Positions 40,056 to 47,382 of a DNA stretch of 64,000 nt are shown one piece after another (position 1 is the stretch's first letter; each line of letters starts with the position of its first letter). Origin of the DNA: a virus; IMG/VR virus record IMGVR_UViG_3300048672_000219, positions 1 through 64,000 of that record; one strand, 5' to 3'. The position numbers and the translations under genes were made by a program. A model generated the notes under the pieces. That model was not told the DNA's origin and did not search any database. It saw only the letters and a list, made by a program, of their open reading frames with translations.

Positions 40056-40226
40056 ATGAATAACTACTCGCAAAAGACCATCGCCGAACTACTGTATATC
40101 CAACAGGATGCATACGAGGCCGCACAATGCGCTAAAAGCTTAGGCAACAAAGAAGCGGAAGCCAAATATCTGGATCAGGTGAACGACGCCTCCAGCGAAC
40201 TGCATAAACGTCAGAAAGGGAATTAA
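40056..40226 (+). CDS. small early protein (56 aa)
   Basis: 56 aa from MNNYSQKTIAELLYIQQDAY; helical and charged. AAAGGCAAGCC precedes ATG40056. The longer in-frame form lacks a ribosome site. Unknown function. Confidence 0.6.
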   Translation: MNNYSQKTIAELLYIQQDAYEAAQCAKSLGNKEAEAKYLDQVNDASSELHKRQKGN

Positions 40227-40228
40227 TT

Positions 40229-40534
40229 ATGGTAACGATCAATAAACAGGTGGAAGCTGTCAAGCTTGTACAGTACATTAATAATGACGTGCGAATGGGG
40301 TTTAGTGCCACCTCGCATTACGATACCGTATTATTATCTTTTACAGGATACGGTGAAGAGTTTGAAATTTCCCTAGAATTTTCCCATGAATACAAAGTAT
40401 GGATGCTAGATTTTTGCCAGTATTCTGTAAAAGGGCGATTACCTAACTTTGCTAGTCATAAGTCACAGCTAGGCTTTATCACACTGGCGATTGCTAAGTA
40501 CAATGTCGCATTAGAAAAACGCCTATCAAAATAA
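40229..40534 (+). CDS. hypothetical early protein (101 aa)
   Basis: 101 aa (MVTINKQVEAVKLVQYINND and on); beta-rich middle (YDTVLLSFTGYGEEFEISLE). AAAGGGAATTAATT before ATG40229. No family recognised. Confidence 0.62.
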   Translation: MVTINKQVEAVKLVQYINNDVRMGFSATSHYDTVLLSFTGYGEEFEISLEFSHEYKVWMLDFCQYSVKGRLPNFASHKSQLGFITLAIAKYNVALEKRLSK

Positions 40535-40538
40535 ACTC

Positions 40539-40566
40539 TTGCAATAGCTCTAAAGCGTGATATACT
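40539..40566 (+). promoter_or_regulatory. early-type promoter
   Basis: TTGCAA (40539-40544), 16-bp spacer, TATACT (40561-40566). Confidence 0.6.
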
Positions 40567-40595
40567 AGAGCCAATTCAACGCACAAAGGAATATC

Positions 40596-40808
40596 ATGTC
40601 AGATAGTAAAGCTAAACATACAGCATGGCGTTATTTCAACGGCAAACAAATTGGTTATGTAGAATCATTTGATTGGTCGCCATTCCGCAAAGGCGATCCA
40701 TACAGCTACACTAACGATCATGCCAAAGCCTTACAAATGACTGAATCGCAATGCCGTAAATTTTGCAAGTATATGTCGGATTGCGGTACTATTGGATTCT
40801 GGAGCTAA
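40596..40808 (+). CDS. hypothetical early protein (70 aa)
   Basis: 70 aa (MSDSKAKHTAWRYFNGKQIG and on), aromatic-rich. AAAGGAATATC before ATG40596. Its paired Cys (QCRKFCKYMSDCG) could be redox or metal linked; unknown. Confidence 0.6.
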   Translation: MSDSKAKHTAWRYFNGKQIGYVESFDWSPFRKGDPYSYTNDHAKALQMTESQCRKFCKYMSDCGTIGFWS

Positions 40809-40812
40809 TATC

Positions 40813-41016
40813 ATGTCAGACAATATCGCAATTCTTGACGGCTACACAGAGCCATACATGGCATATAGCAGTAATGGTGAATACGAGATACCTATTCTCG
40901 TCAAGTCTGACACAGATTTTGATAGTTGTTTTAAAGCATGGGACAGTGACGAGCAAAAATATATCTCAATCTTAGGCTGGCTATGGGATTGCGAACCTGT
41001 TACAGAGGATAACTGA
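40813..41016 (+). CDS. small acidic early protein (67 aa)
   Basis: 67 aa from MSDNIAILDGYTEPYMAYSS, strongly acidic (SDTDFDSCFKAWDSDEQ). GGAGCTAATATC precedes ATG40813. Acidic early proteins are often host-factor inhibitors or DNA mimics; here only the charge is seen. Confidence 0.58.
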   Translation: MSDNIAILDGYTEPYMAYSSNGEYEIPILVKSDTDFDSCFKAWDSDEQKYISILGWLWDCEPVTEDN

Positions 41017-41017
41017 C

Positions 41018-41233
41018 ATGACTAAGCTAATGAGCATACAGGCCGCGTTTAACGGCGGTCTAGCAGCCTTTTACCGGCACTGCCTTCGCTACGGAACAGT
41101 GACACAATACCGTGATTATCTGGATGAATCTGGCGCGGAATGCCGTGATGTTTCTGTTATCATCCAAGGGCATTTTGCTGTGATAACTAAGCGGCGTGGT
41201 GAAGTGGTAGCAGCGCAATATTATTCTAACTGA
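41018..41233 (+). CDS. hypothetical early protein (71 aa)
   Basis: 71 aa (MTKLMSIQAAFNGGLAAFYR and on), helix then beta hairpin. GAGGATAACTGAC before ATG41018. Confidence 0.58.
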   Translation: MTKLMSIQAAFNGGLAAFYRHCLRYGTVTQYRDYLDESGAECRDVSVIIQGHFAVITKRRGEVVAAQYYSN

Positions 41234-41242
41234 AGGCATATT

Positions 41243-41593
41243 ATGAAAATCGAATCAAGCAATATGACACATGAAGAGTATTTCCGTTTAAACGGCATAC
41301 TGTCCATAGAACGCACTGAGCAAGTATTACAGGCGCTACAAGAGGCGCAAGCATTGGACGTGCGAGAATTTGCCGCCTATGCTCAAGAGGCGCGCTCAGG
41401 CTTTGCCAGTGAAGATTTTCTAGTGCCAGAAGTGATATTGTTGCGCCAGCTAGCAAAGCGCTTGAGAGGCGACAATAAGCAAGATTTGCTAGTCATCATC
41501 GAAGTGATCGAAAACGAATTGCAACAATTACAAAGTAGTGCGGAATATGCAAACGATCAATTGTCTAACATTGTGCGCACTGTTACAAAATAA
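41243..41593 (+). CDS. hypothetical helical early protein (116 aa)
   Basis: 116 aa, helical (ILSIERTEQVLQALQEAQAL, LLVIIEVIENELQQLQSSAE). GAAGGCATATT before ATG41243. No recognised family. Confidence 0.6.
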   Translation: MKIESSNMTHEEYFRLNGILSIERTEQVLQALQEAQALDVREFAAYAQEARSGFASEDFLVPEVILLRQLAKRLRGDNKQDLLVIIEVIENELQQLQSSAEYANDQLSNIVRTVTK

Positions 41594-41596
41594 CGA

Positions 41597-41625
41597 TTGA
41601 CAGGCTGAAATATGCCTGTTATTCT
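41597..41625 (+). promoter_or_regulatory. sigma70-type promoter
   Basis: TTGACA (41597-41602), 17-bp spacer, TATTCT (41620-41625). Confidence 0.78.
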
Positions 41626-41660
41626 AAGCACATATAGACAAATTCCTGAAAGGCTGCAAA

Positions 41661-41870
41661 ATGAAAAACTACAATCTCCCTAAAGCCAAAGCGCAACAGG
41701 CTATTAAATCAGCCGATGACGCATTGTATAGCCAACACTACAAAGGTATTTTTGATGAGTCTGACCCTAATCATCCAAAATATAATAACGGCTACAATTA
41801 CGCTACAGGTCAATTTGTAAGCCTGTTCGGATATTCTGAAAATGAATTGCTTGCTAAACAACACAAATAA
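41661..41870 (+). CDS. hypothetical early protein (69 aa)
   Basis: 69 aa (MKNYNLPKAKAQQAIKSADD and on), Asn/Tyr-rich middle. AAAGGCTGCAAA before ATG41661. Confidence 0.58.
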   Translation: MKNYNLPKAKAQQAIKSADDALYSQHYKGIFDESDPNHPKYNNGYNYATGQFVSLFGYSENELLAKQHK

Positions 41871-41880
41871 GGGCTACAAA

Positions 41881-42117
41881 ATGAAAGCACGTTTCCCTAT
41901 TGGCTTAGTGTTCCAGCGTAAGCGGTTTCATAAAGCCAAAGAATTAACAGAGTACACAATCAAAGATATTTACAAGACATTCAACAATGCCGGTGAATGT
42001 GTCAAGCTGGAGTATCTTGTTACACATGAATTCTTTGGGCAAGAAATAGGCGAAATGATGGTTGATACAACAATCGCCCGAAGCTTGACGAATGCGCAAT
42101 TAGCAGAATTTTTGTAA
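41881..42117 (+). CDS. hypothetical early protein (78 aa)
   Basis: 78 aa from MKARFPIGLVFQRKRFHKAK; AAGGGCTACAAA before ATG41881. Basic N-terminus, beta-like centre. The upstream in-frame ATG lies in the previous gene. Confidence 0.58.
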   Translation: MKARFPIGLVFQRKRFHKAKELTEYTIKDIYKTFNNAGECVKLEYLVTHEFFGQEIGEMMVDTTIARSLTNAQLAEFL

Positions 42118-42124
42118 ATAATTC

Positions 42125-42153
42125 TTGCAAAGCCTGAAATTGTATGTAATAAT
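42125..42153 (+). promoter_or_regulatory. early-type promoter
   Basis: TTGCAA (42125-42130), 17-bp spacer, AATAAT (42148-42153). Confidence 0.55.
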
Positions 42154-42187
42154 GGTTTCAGGCTAACAAAACAGAGGAAATACCATC

Positions 42188-42361
42188 ATGTACACTCACA
42201 AAATCAGCTACACTAAACAATTTCTTTCCGGTAATCTGGCAGGTTTTAAAGTGGAAGAGAATTTTCGCACTACCTCCGATGCACTACAATTGCATATTGC
42301 AAAATTTACCAAAGTAAATAAGAAATTTATTGTAAGTAATGTTACTGTGGAGAAAATTTAA
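42188..42361 (+). CDS. small early protein (57 aa)
   Basis: 57 aa: MYTHKISYTKQFLSGNLAGF and on. AGAGGAAATACCATC before ATG42188. Overlaps the next gene (TAATG). Confidence 0.55.
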   Translation: MYTHKISYTKQFLSGNLAGFKVEENFRTTSDALQLHIAKFTKVNKKFIVSNVTVEKI

Positions 42362-42513
42362 TGAAACTACAAAGATGGTATGAAGTGATCGAAGGAATAG
42401 CTTATATCTACGATTCAGGACATAAGAGATATTCCCTCAGTGTTTCTATCGTACCGGTTGCGGATTTGCAATATTACAAAAACAATTTTATACTTCGGAA
42501 AATTTGGAGCTAA
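42361..42513 (+). CDS. small early protein (50 aa)
   Basis: 50 aa: MKLQRWYEVIEGIAYIYDSG and on. Coupled to the preceding gene; followed within six bases by a terminator. Confidence 0.55.
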   Translation: MKLQRWYEVIEGIAYIYDSGHKRYSLSVSIVPVADLQYYKNNFILRKIWS

Positions 42514-42518
42514 TTCTT

Positions 42519-42543
42519 GCCGCCTTCGGGCGGCTTTATTTTA
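42519..42543 (+). terminator. rho-independent terminator
   Basis: GCCGCC-TTCG-GGCGGC (42519-42534) followed by TTTATTTTA. Confidence 0.9.
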
Positions 42544-42708
42544 TCTATTGCATTATAAATACAACGCCCGCTCTCGCCTTAGAGCTGCTCCTAAGTGGAC
42601 ACGCTATGAATTAATTATAATCCCACTTCCTGAATCCAGCAAGCCCTATTTTGCTCATGCCACAAATAAACAACAAAATAAATTTTGTGGCGAATATGCA
42701 CAAAACGC

Positions 42709-42736
42709 TTGCTTAATTTTCTGAAGGGGCTATAAT
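42709..42736 (+). promoter_or_regulatory. early-type promoter
   Basis: TTGCTT (42709-42714), 16-bp spacer, TATAAT (42731-42736). The 170 bases before it hold no gene, only an imperfect inverted repeat GCCACAAA / TTTTGTGGC (about 42659-42692). Confidence 0.65.
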
Positions 42737-42770
42737 TACTTACATCAACAACGCAACCGGAGAAAATCAA

Positions 42771-42941
42771 ATGTCCAATCTTACTAAAGCCGCTTACCTG
42801 AAAGCACGTCGTTGCGTGCTGCTGTCGAGCATCGCTGACCGTATCTGTGACGATCTGCCATACGGCAACCAAATGCAAGAGTTAGACAAAGTGGAAATGG
42901 CTATCAAGGCGCTCGGCTTTGATCCTCTCAAACCTCTGTAA
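42771..42941 (+). CDS. small early protein (56 aa)
   Basis: 56 aa: MSNLTKAAYLKARRCVLLSS and on, helical. CGGAGAAAATCAA before ATG42771. Confidence 0.58.
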   Translation: MSNLTKAAYLKARRCVLLSSIADRICDDLPYGNQMQELDKVEMAIKALGFDPLKPL

Positions 42942-42952
42942 TAGGCGACAAA

Positions 42953-43204
42953 ATGAAACTCAACAGTGAACAATATAAAACCATGTGCGCAGAATTCCGC
43001 AAGACATGCGGATATGCAAACAATCTGATACAGGCCACACAATACGCCTTCGGCAGTGTCGATAACGTGTTGGCCTACTACCCAAAAGGGCTGGTTATCT
43101 TTGCTAACGGAGAGCGCTGGATACACAATCTTAACTGGAATCATGGCCGATTCTATCGTGTAGATATTCGCTCGGATGAATTCAAGAAATCAACGGAGAA
43201 ATAA
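42953..43204 (+). CDS. hypothetical early protein (83 aa)
   Basis: 83 aa (MKLNSEQYKTMCAEFRKTCG and on), with a Gly/aromatic-rich C-terminal half. Start ATG42953; unknown family. Confidence 0.58.
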   Translation: MKLNSEQYKTMCAEFRKTCGYANNLIQATQYAFGSVDNVLAYYPKGLVIFANGERWIHNLNWNHGRFYRVDIRSDEFKKSTEK

Positions 43205-43206
43205 TT

Positions 43207-43463
43207 ATGGACATCACACAAACCAAAGCATACAAGGCAGGCTGGCAAGACTTTATGACAGGCCAACAATTGTCCCGCAAGGGGACTAGCAGCTCTACGC
43301 TGCAATTCGCCAATCGTTACATGTGGGCAGCGAATGCACATGATTTTAACAATTGTAGCCGTAAGGCTACTAATTCGCTTTAGCGAATAATTGGCTTGAT
43401 GGCTGGACGGCAGCGGCTAATGTTGGCAAGCAAGAAGCCGATATTATTAATGTTAAACTGTGA
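43207..43463 (+). pseudogene. RMF-like small gene interrupted by a 38-bp double hairpin
   Basis: ATG43207 opens MDITQTKAYKAGWQDFMTGQ, ending at TAG43381 after 58 codons. The last ten codons come from a 38-bp insert (43356-43393) of two perfect tetraloop hairpins, GTAGCC-GTAA-GGCTAC and ATTCGC-TTTA-GCGAAT, bounded by AATTG on both sides. Without it the frame continues after HDFNN as WLDGWTAAANVGKQEADI and on to TGA43463, nine bases before the next start. The restored protein shows the GWxxFxxG...WLxGWxxA pattern of ribosome modulation factor. It is either a truncated pseudogene or read by ribosomal bypassing between matching AAT codons. Confidence 0.6.
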
Positions 43464-43472
43464 GGGAATGAT

Positions 43473-43610
43473 ATGAGCGTAAAGAAACACTCTAGCGGCC
43501 TATGGACTGTGCAACAATCTAACGGGCTTGTAATGTTTAAGAGCTTGTCGCGTAAGACGTGCAGCGAGTGGCTACGGCGCTATAATGGGGAAGATGAAGA
43601 AATTTATTAA
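43473..43610 (+). CDS. small early protein (45 aa)
   Basis: 45 aa: MSVKKHSSGLWTVQQSNGLV and on, basic with acidic end. GAGGGAATGAT before ATG43473. Confidence 0.55.
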   Translation: MSVKKHSSGLWTVQQSNGLVMFKSLSRKTCSEWLRRYNGEDEEIY

Positions 43611-43618
43611 ATAAACGC

Positions 43619-43647
43619 TTGACAAGCCACACAGAAACGATTATTCT
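43619..43647 (+). promoter_or_regulatory. sigma70-type promoter
   Basis: TTGACA (43619-43624), 17-bp spacer, TATTCT (43642-43647). Same -10 as the 41597 promoter. Confidence 0.8.
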
Positions 43648-43701
43648 ACATACATGGGCTGACGCAACAGTGCAAAGCCAAAACAAAACGGAGCTTTCCA
43701 A

Positions 43702-44076
43702 ATGAACATGACCAAAACTCAAGCAAACAAAATCGTTCAAGACCTGTTTAACAAAATTCCTAACATCTATCACGGCTACCGCTACATTGCCGACAAAATG
43801 TATGACATGGAATTGAAAGCAGAAAAAGAGCATCGCAAGAGTCGTGATTCTGTAAAGGGTTTTAGTGTTGGACAAGCTGCAAAGTATTTCACTGTCAAAC
43901 ATTTGATTGAAGGCAAAACTTCGGCATACAATGTAGAAGCAATTCTAGACATTCGCCATGAATGCCTGATTGCTCAAGCATACGCCACCCGATATGCTGC
44001 CGAATTGGCTGATTGGTTTGCGCTGGTAGAATCCAGTGAGTTTAACAAGATTGATTATTCCGATATGATGGAATAA
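43702..44076 (+). CDS. hypothetical early protein (124 aa)
   Basis: 124 aa, helical and charged (MNMTKTQANKIVQDLFNKIP and on). CGGAGCTTTCCAA before ATG43702. After it, a hairpin AGCATC / GATGCT (about 44090-44114) without a T-run. Unknown function. Confidence 0.62.
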   Translation: MNMTKTQANKIVQDLFNKIPNIYHGYRYIADKMYDMELKAEKEHRKSRDSVKGFSVGQAAKYFTVKHLIEGKTSAYNVEAILDIRHECLIAQAYATRYAAELADWFALVESSEFNKIDYSDMME

Positions 44077-44154
44077 TTATTTTCTGGAGCATCTTTACTT
44101 TCTGTAGGATGCTCTGTAAAATAATCAACGAAGCACATTAAAGGAAACTTTAAA

Positions 44155-44475
44155 ATGAAACGTCCTGTCACTCACTCGCGTTCGCCAGAGCGCATCACTG
44201 TTAATCGCTGGTTCCAGAAAACCTATGGCAATACGTATTTTAGCGCCTATGTAGAATTTGATGATGGCTCTAGCGAATGCCTGATTAAATTTGAATACGG
44301 ATACGGCGATCATGGCTTATATCAAGCACTGAAGGCATTGGACAAACAAGGGTATATTACTTTGCCAAATCGCCATTCTAACGGCATGGAAAGCTATAAT
44401 GCAACAATTTACTTGCGTGAAGTGATGAAATGCGAGTACACTATCAATGACGTGCAACGTAAAAAGGATATGTAA
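44155..44475 (+). CDS. hypothetical early protein (106 aa)
   Basis: 106 aa (MKRPVTHSRSPERITVNRWF and on), basic N-terminus, then FEYGYGDHGLYQALKALDKQ. AAAGGAAACTTTAAA before ATG44155. Confidence 0.6.
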   Translation: MKRPVTHSRSPERITVNRWFQKTYGNTYFSAYVEFDDGSSECLIKFEYGYGDHGLYQALKALDKQGYITLPNRHSNGMESYNATIYLREVMKCEYTINDVQRKKDM

Positions 44476-44634
44476 ATGAAATTCTTTAAGCGGTTGTTTT
44501 CCCGCCACAAACACGAATTCTCTAATTGGCAATTCGTCAAAGCGATGTATAATGACATTGGGCAAGTGAAATATGTACAGATGAGAGCTTGCAAAACTTG
44601 CAAATTTGTCGAGATTCACATACAGGAGAAATAA
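44476..44634 (+). CDS. small basic early protein (52 aa)
   Basis: 52 aa: MKFFKRLFSRHKHEFSNWQF and on, with CKTC near the C-terminus. Starts at the base after the preceding stop. Confidence 0.55.
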   Translation: MKFFKRLFSRHKHEFSNWQFVKAMYNDIGQVKYVQMRACKTCKFVEIHIQEK

Positions 44635-44637
44635 GTC

Positions 44638-44838
44638 ATGAAACAGTCAATTATCGGAATTCCTGCTACAATCACTATAGAGCCGACTGTCTACGGCGAG
44701 GAATTCGTTTATTGGAAGCTGGAAGATAGTGAGATGATTGCATGTCATGCTTTAATAGGCTATTATGCCAGCAAAGAAGAAGCAACGAAGGCGGCAAGAG
44801 AGTATTACAATGTATTCGGTGCATTAAAAGGAATGTAA
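44638..44838 (+). CDS. small early protein (66 aa)
   Basis: 66 aa ending in ASKEEATKAAREYYNVFGA. The next gene ends in a similar KEEAERAAYEHYN motif, so the pair may be tandem paralogues. ACAGGAGAAATAAGTC before ATG44638. Confidence 0.6.
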   Translation: MKQSIIGIPATITIEPTVYGEEFVYWKLEDSEMIACHALIGYYASKEEATKAAREYYNVFGALKGM

Positions 44839-44839
44839 C

Positions 44840-45019
44840 ATGAGATATAATATTACACGGGTCAGGCCAGAAGTCTATTCCATTGCTTACTATGACTGGT
44901 GCGGCGGGTGGGTTTTGTATATCGGGGATTTGCCAAATATAGACAAACCTATCTACAACACGAAAGAGGAAGCAGAACGGGCAGCTTATGAGCATTACAA
45001 CAATTCTCTGGAGAAATGA
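44840..45019 (+). CDS. small early protein (59 aa)
   Basis: 59 aa: MRYNITRVRPEVYSIAYYDW and on; C-terminal NTKEEAERAAYEHYN resembles the preceding gene. Start ATG44840. Confidence 0.58.
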   Translation: MRYNITRVRPEVYSIAYYDWCGGWVLYIGDLPNIDKPIYNTKEEAERAAYEHYNNSLEK

Positions 45020-45021
45020 TT

Positions 45022-45375
45022 ATGTCTTGGAAAGTAATACATTGCGACGATCGCCCATTCAGAATTAAAATTGCAGATGAGAAAGATAACTCCATTCTCG
45101 TTTTAGATATGCCTGCCTATTCCTCAACTAGCAATAGTGTATTTGATGTGATGAACGGGAAAGGATTTAAAGGAGAAGAAAAAGAGAAAGCAAAAGAGCT
45201 TAATAAGAAACAGATTGAATTGGCTTGTTTGCTAGCTGCTGCACCTGAACTGCTGGCAACTTTACAGGAAATAGCCGACGGTGTATTTTGTGACTTGCGA
45301 AGTGTGGAAGAATACGCAGCCCGATCACTTCAGAAAGTAACTGATTCTATTGCAAAAGCTAAAGGAGATTGCTAG
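45022..45375 (+). CDS. hypothetical early protein (117 aa)
   Basis: 117 aa from MSWKVIHCDDRPFRIKIADE: a beta-rich N-terminus and a helical C-terminus (LACLLAAAPELLATLQEIAD), a common layout of small phage proteins. GGAGAAATGATT before ATG45022; an earlier ATG six bases upstream is less well spaced. Confidence 0.6.
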   Translation: MSWKVIHCDDRPFRIKIADEKDNSILVLDMPAYSSTSNSVFDVMNGKGFKGEEKEKAKELNKKQIELACLLAAAPELLATLQEIADGVFCDLRSVEEYAARSLQKVTDSIAKAKGDC

Positions 45376-45376
45376 A

Positions 45377-45499
45377 ATGAGCCAACAAGAACATAAGGCA
45401 TGGTATGAGCAACATATCGCATGGCTAAAGGCTTTTCGGGAATATAAGGAAAGCTTATTTAAGGCAAATTCACAGGATGGGCAAAAGGAGAGTAAATAA
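45377..45499 (+). CDS. small early protein (40 aa)
   Basis: 40 aa: MSQQEHKAWYEQHIAWLKAF and on, helical. AAAGGAGATTGCTAGA before ATG45377; overlaps the next start (TAATG). Confidence 0.52.
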   Translation: MSQQEHKAWYEQHIAWLKAFREYKESLFKANSQDGQKESK

Positions 45500-45753
45500 T
45501 GGAAATTTCAAAGTATTTTGACAAAAACGGCTCTTGCCCTAGTTTAGGTGATCCGTACCGAGAGCAAACAGAAACAGCTAAACTGATTTTTGATGAGGAC
45601 GGAGACGTTAGATATAATGTCTATTTTGACTTAGTAACATTCTGTCAAAACAACCCTGTAAAGCCATTTTCCGATGCTGTGCGCATTGTCATGGCGCAAG
45701 AGATGGGAGGAAATACAAAAGGAAGTTATCCTGCCATTTACATGTGGCGATGA
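45499..45753 (+). CDS. hypothetical early protein (84 aa)
   Basis: 84 aa (MEISKYFDKNGSCPSLGDPY and on), no recognised family. AAAGGAGAGTAAATA before ATG45499. Confidence 0.58.
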   Translation: MEISKYFDKNGSCPSLGDPYREQTETAKLIFDEDGDVRYNVYFDLVTFCQNNPVKPFSDAVRIVMAQEMGGNTKGSYPAIYMWR

Positions 45754-45756
45754 CAT

Positions 45757-45895
45757 AGCGCCTAGAAAGCCTTTAAACGGGTTTCTCGCTAACGCTCGCC
45801 CTAACGGGTTTTCTAGGCGTTTGGCTACGGTGCCTCATAATTTCTACGTTATGAGCTTGTAGGGTGCTTAAAATCGTTCCTAGCCACGTTTAAAG
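45757..45895 (+). repeat. nested inverted repeats after the 84-aa gene
   Basis: CGCCTAGAAA (from about 45759) pairs with TTTCTAGGCG (to about 45819). CTCATAA / TTATGAG (about 45834-45855) follows inside CTAC/GTAG. CTTTAAACG (about 45770) is matched by CGTTTAAAG (about 45887). No gene fits in 45754-46022. Confidence 0.55.
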
Positions 45896-45956
45896 CGAAA
45901 TAATCGGGTAGACATAGCAGGCCAGCAAAGAAACAACACAAATTTACACAAAAGCC

Positions 45957-45985
45957 TTGCAATTTCCCGAAGAGGCGGGTATATT
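45957..45985 (+). promoter_or_regulatory. early-type promoter
   Basis: TTGCAA (45957-45962), 17-bp spacer, TATATT (45980-45985). Confidence 0.65.
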
Positions 45986-46022
45986 GGACACATTGTCACT
46001 GTTTAGAACAAAGGAGAAAATT

Positions 46023-46235
46023 ATGTCAAAATATAAGGTAGAAAAACTCGATACCCAAGCAACGGAAAGCGGGTATTGGTGGGTGATTTGGTTCCACAAT
46101 CATGATGTTGTATTTTGGTCAGAAGATGCGGCAAATGAAGCTTGCGAGGCTTTGAATGCTTATGCTAACATCAAGAAATTGAAGCGTAAAGCAAAAGACT
46201 TGGCAGCATCTCTAGAAGTATTTAACGAAGAGTAA
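46023..46235 (+). CDS. hypothetical early protein (70 aa)
   Basis: 70 aa from MSKYKVEKLDTQATESGYWW; C-terminal amphipathic helices. AAAGGAGAAAATT before ATG46023. Confidence 0.6.
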   Translation: MSKYKVEKLDTQATESGYWWVIWFHNHDVVFWSEDAANEACEALNAYANIKKLKRKAKDLAASLEVFNEE

Positions 46236-46255
46236 TTTCTAAGGAGAAACACAAA

Positions 46256-46487
46256 ATGAAAGCCACTGTAAAACGTAATGACGAGCAAAGCAACATTTTC
46301 AAACAGGCTGAAATTGGTGATTCATAAATCCGGCTATCTAGTTTTAGTGACTAAGGATGCACAGGAGCATGAATCTATCTTTGAGGGTGTGCAAATTGAT
46401 GGTGCTTATGACAATGGGACATTTATGCCAGATTGGTACAAAGCAAATTTCTCCCTGTTTAGTGATAGTGTTTTGCTGGAGCAATAG
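46256..46487 (+). pseudogene. early gene with an apparent +1 frameshift
   Basis: ATG46256, behind AAGGAGAAACACAAA, encodes MKATVKRNDEQSNIFKQAEI and stops at TAA46327. The next frame continues at once as HKSGYLVLVTKDAQEHESIF and on to TAG46487, four bases before the next ATG. Skipping one base near GAT-TCA-TAA would give one protein of about 76 residues. The second frame has only a poorly placed ATG of its own. Either a one-base insertion inactivated it or frameshifting is programmed. Confidence 0.55.
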
Positions 46488-46490
46488 GGT

Positions 46491-46712
46491 ATGAATCATA
46501 GATTTGCCAATCTCCCACAACAAGACGTAATAGCACATCTCAAGAAAACTATTGCTGGTCTTGAGAGTGGGTTGTTTACAATGTATTATTGTGGAATAGA
46601 AATTGATGAGGAAAAGCCCCGTATGCTCGGGCCTGATGCAAGATATGGATATGCTAAGGCTGACAGTAGGGCAGTTAAATGGGAATTGTGTATTGTTGAG
46701 AGGATGGAATAA
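46491..46712 (+). CDS. hypothetical early protein (73 aa)
   Basis: 73 aa (MNHRFANLPQQDVIAHLKKT and on). GGAGCAATAGGGT before ATG46491. No family recognised. A 33-codon Arg-rich ORF follows with TAATG overlap (46712-46813) but runs through hairpin sequence. Confidence 0.58.
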   Translation: MNHRFANLPQQDVIAHLKKTIAGLESGLFTMYYCGIEIDEEKPRMLGPDARYGYAKADSRAVKWELCIVERME

Positions 46713-47320
46713 TGACAACGATTAGGATTCGCTTACGCTTATCCTACGCTCTGGGGCCGCGTAGGCCCTTCTTTCGTAGCCTTCGGCTTCGTTGCACACA
46801 AATAACTATGTAAGGCGCTAAAGGCTTTGCACACAAACAAGAAGATACAGTTATACTATATGGGATCGTGTGGCGCTTGCGTAGCAAGATCTCACACAGG
46901 GTTATATGTTTCATTCAGTGCGGGACATTGCCGCGTAAGCCACTCGAAGCACGCTAGTGCTGAGAGTGAGGCAATAGATTATTGGTTGCACCAACAAGCT
47001 GCAAGGTTGTATATTCGACCGATAGGGAGAATAAAATCATTACATTGTATAGGTCTTGTTTAGTGGCTAGCGTTAGCAAGACACACAAACAGTTTCTATA
47101 CAATCGCTAGCTGTTTACTTTAGTTGCTTAAAGTCAAAACCTTGCTACGTTTGTTGGTTAATAAGTAATTAAATAAAGGCTAGTCATAAGGCTGGTGGTT
47201 TTCTTAGTTCTACTGCATTCGCACTAACGTGCTCACAAAAGCTGTAAGGCATTTAGTTGTCTTATAGCTTTTATCTATTAGTTCTATTGTTTTAATAGTT
47301 ATAATTATTGCCTTAAACTA
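46713..47320 (+). repeat. gene-poor region of nested hairpins
   Basis: Perfect or near-perfect inverted repeats follow each other: GGGCC-GCGTA-GGCCC inside CTACG/CGTAG (about 46752-46785); CTTGC-GTA-GCAAG (about 46876-46888); ATTGCC ... CACTC-GA-AGCAC-GCTA-GTGCT-GA-GAGTG ... GGCAAT (about 46927-46974); ATTGTATAG / CTATACAAT (about 47044 and 47095) enclosing GTCTTG / CAAGAC; and AAAGCTGTAAGGCA / TGTCTTATAGCTTT (about 47238-47271). No ORF has a ribosome site. This may be a structured RNA or a cluster of inserted hairpin units. Confidence 0.5.
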
Positions 47321-47349
47321 TTGACAATACTACACTATCGTGCTATAAT
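47321..47349 (+). promoter_or_regulatory. sigma70-type promoter of the small-protein/GIY-YIG module C
   Basis: TTGACA (47321-47326), 17-bp spacer, TATAAT (47344-47349), then TCTGTTACGTGA, almost as at the 38236-38264 promoter. Confidence 0.9.
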
Positions 47350-47382
47350 TCTGTTACGTGAAACCACTATAAGAGGTAATTA

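Noticed and set aside
42440-42724. 94-codon ORF over a terminator
   Set aside because: It crosses the GCCGCC-TTCG-GGCGGC terminator and the coupled gene 42361-42513 explains the area.
46827-47063. 78-codon ORF across the hairpin region
   Set aside because: The only starts are a TTG two bases from a weak site, or an ATG at the presumed -10/start region; the frame runs through several perfect hairpins. Kept as part of the hairpin finding.
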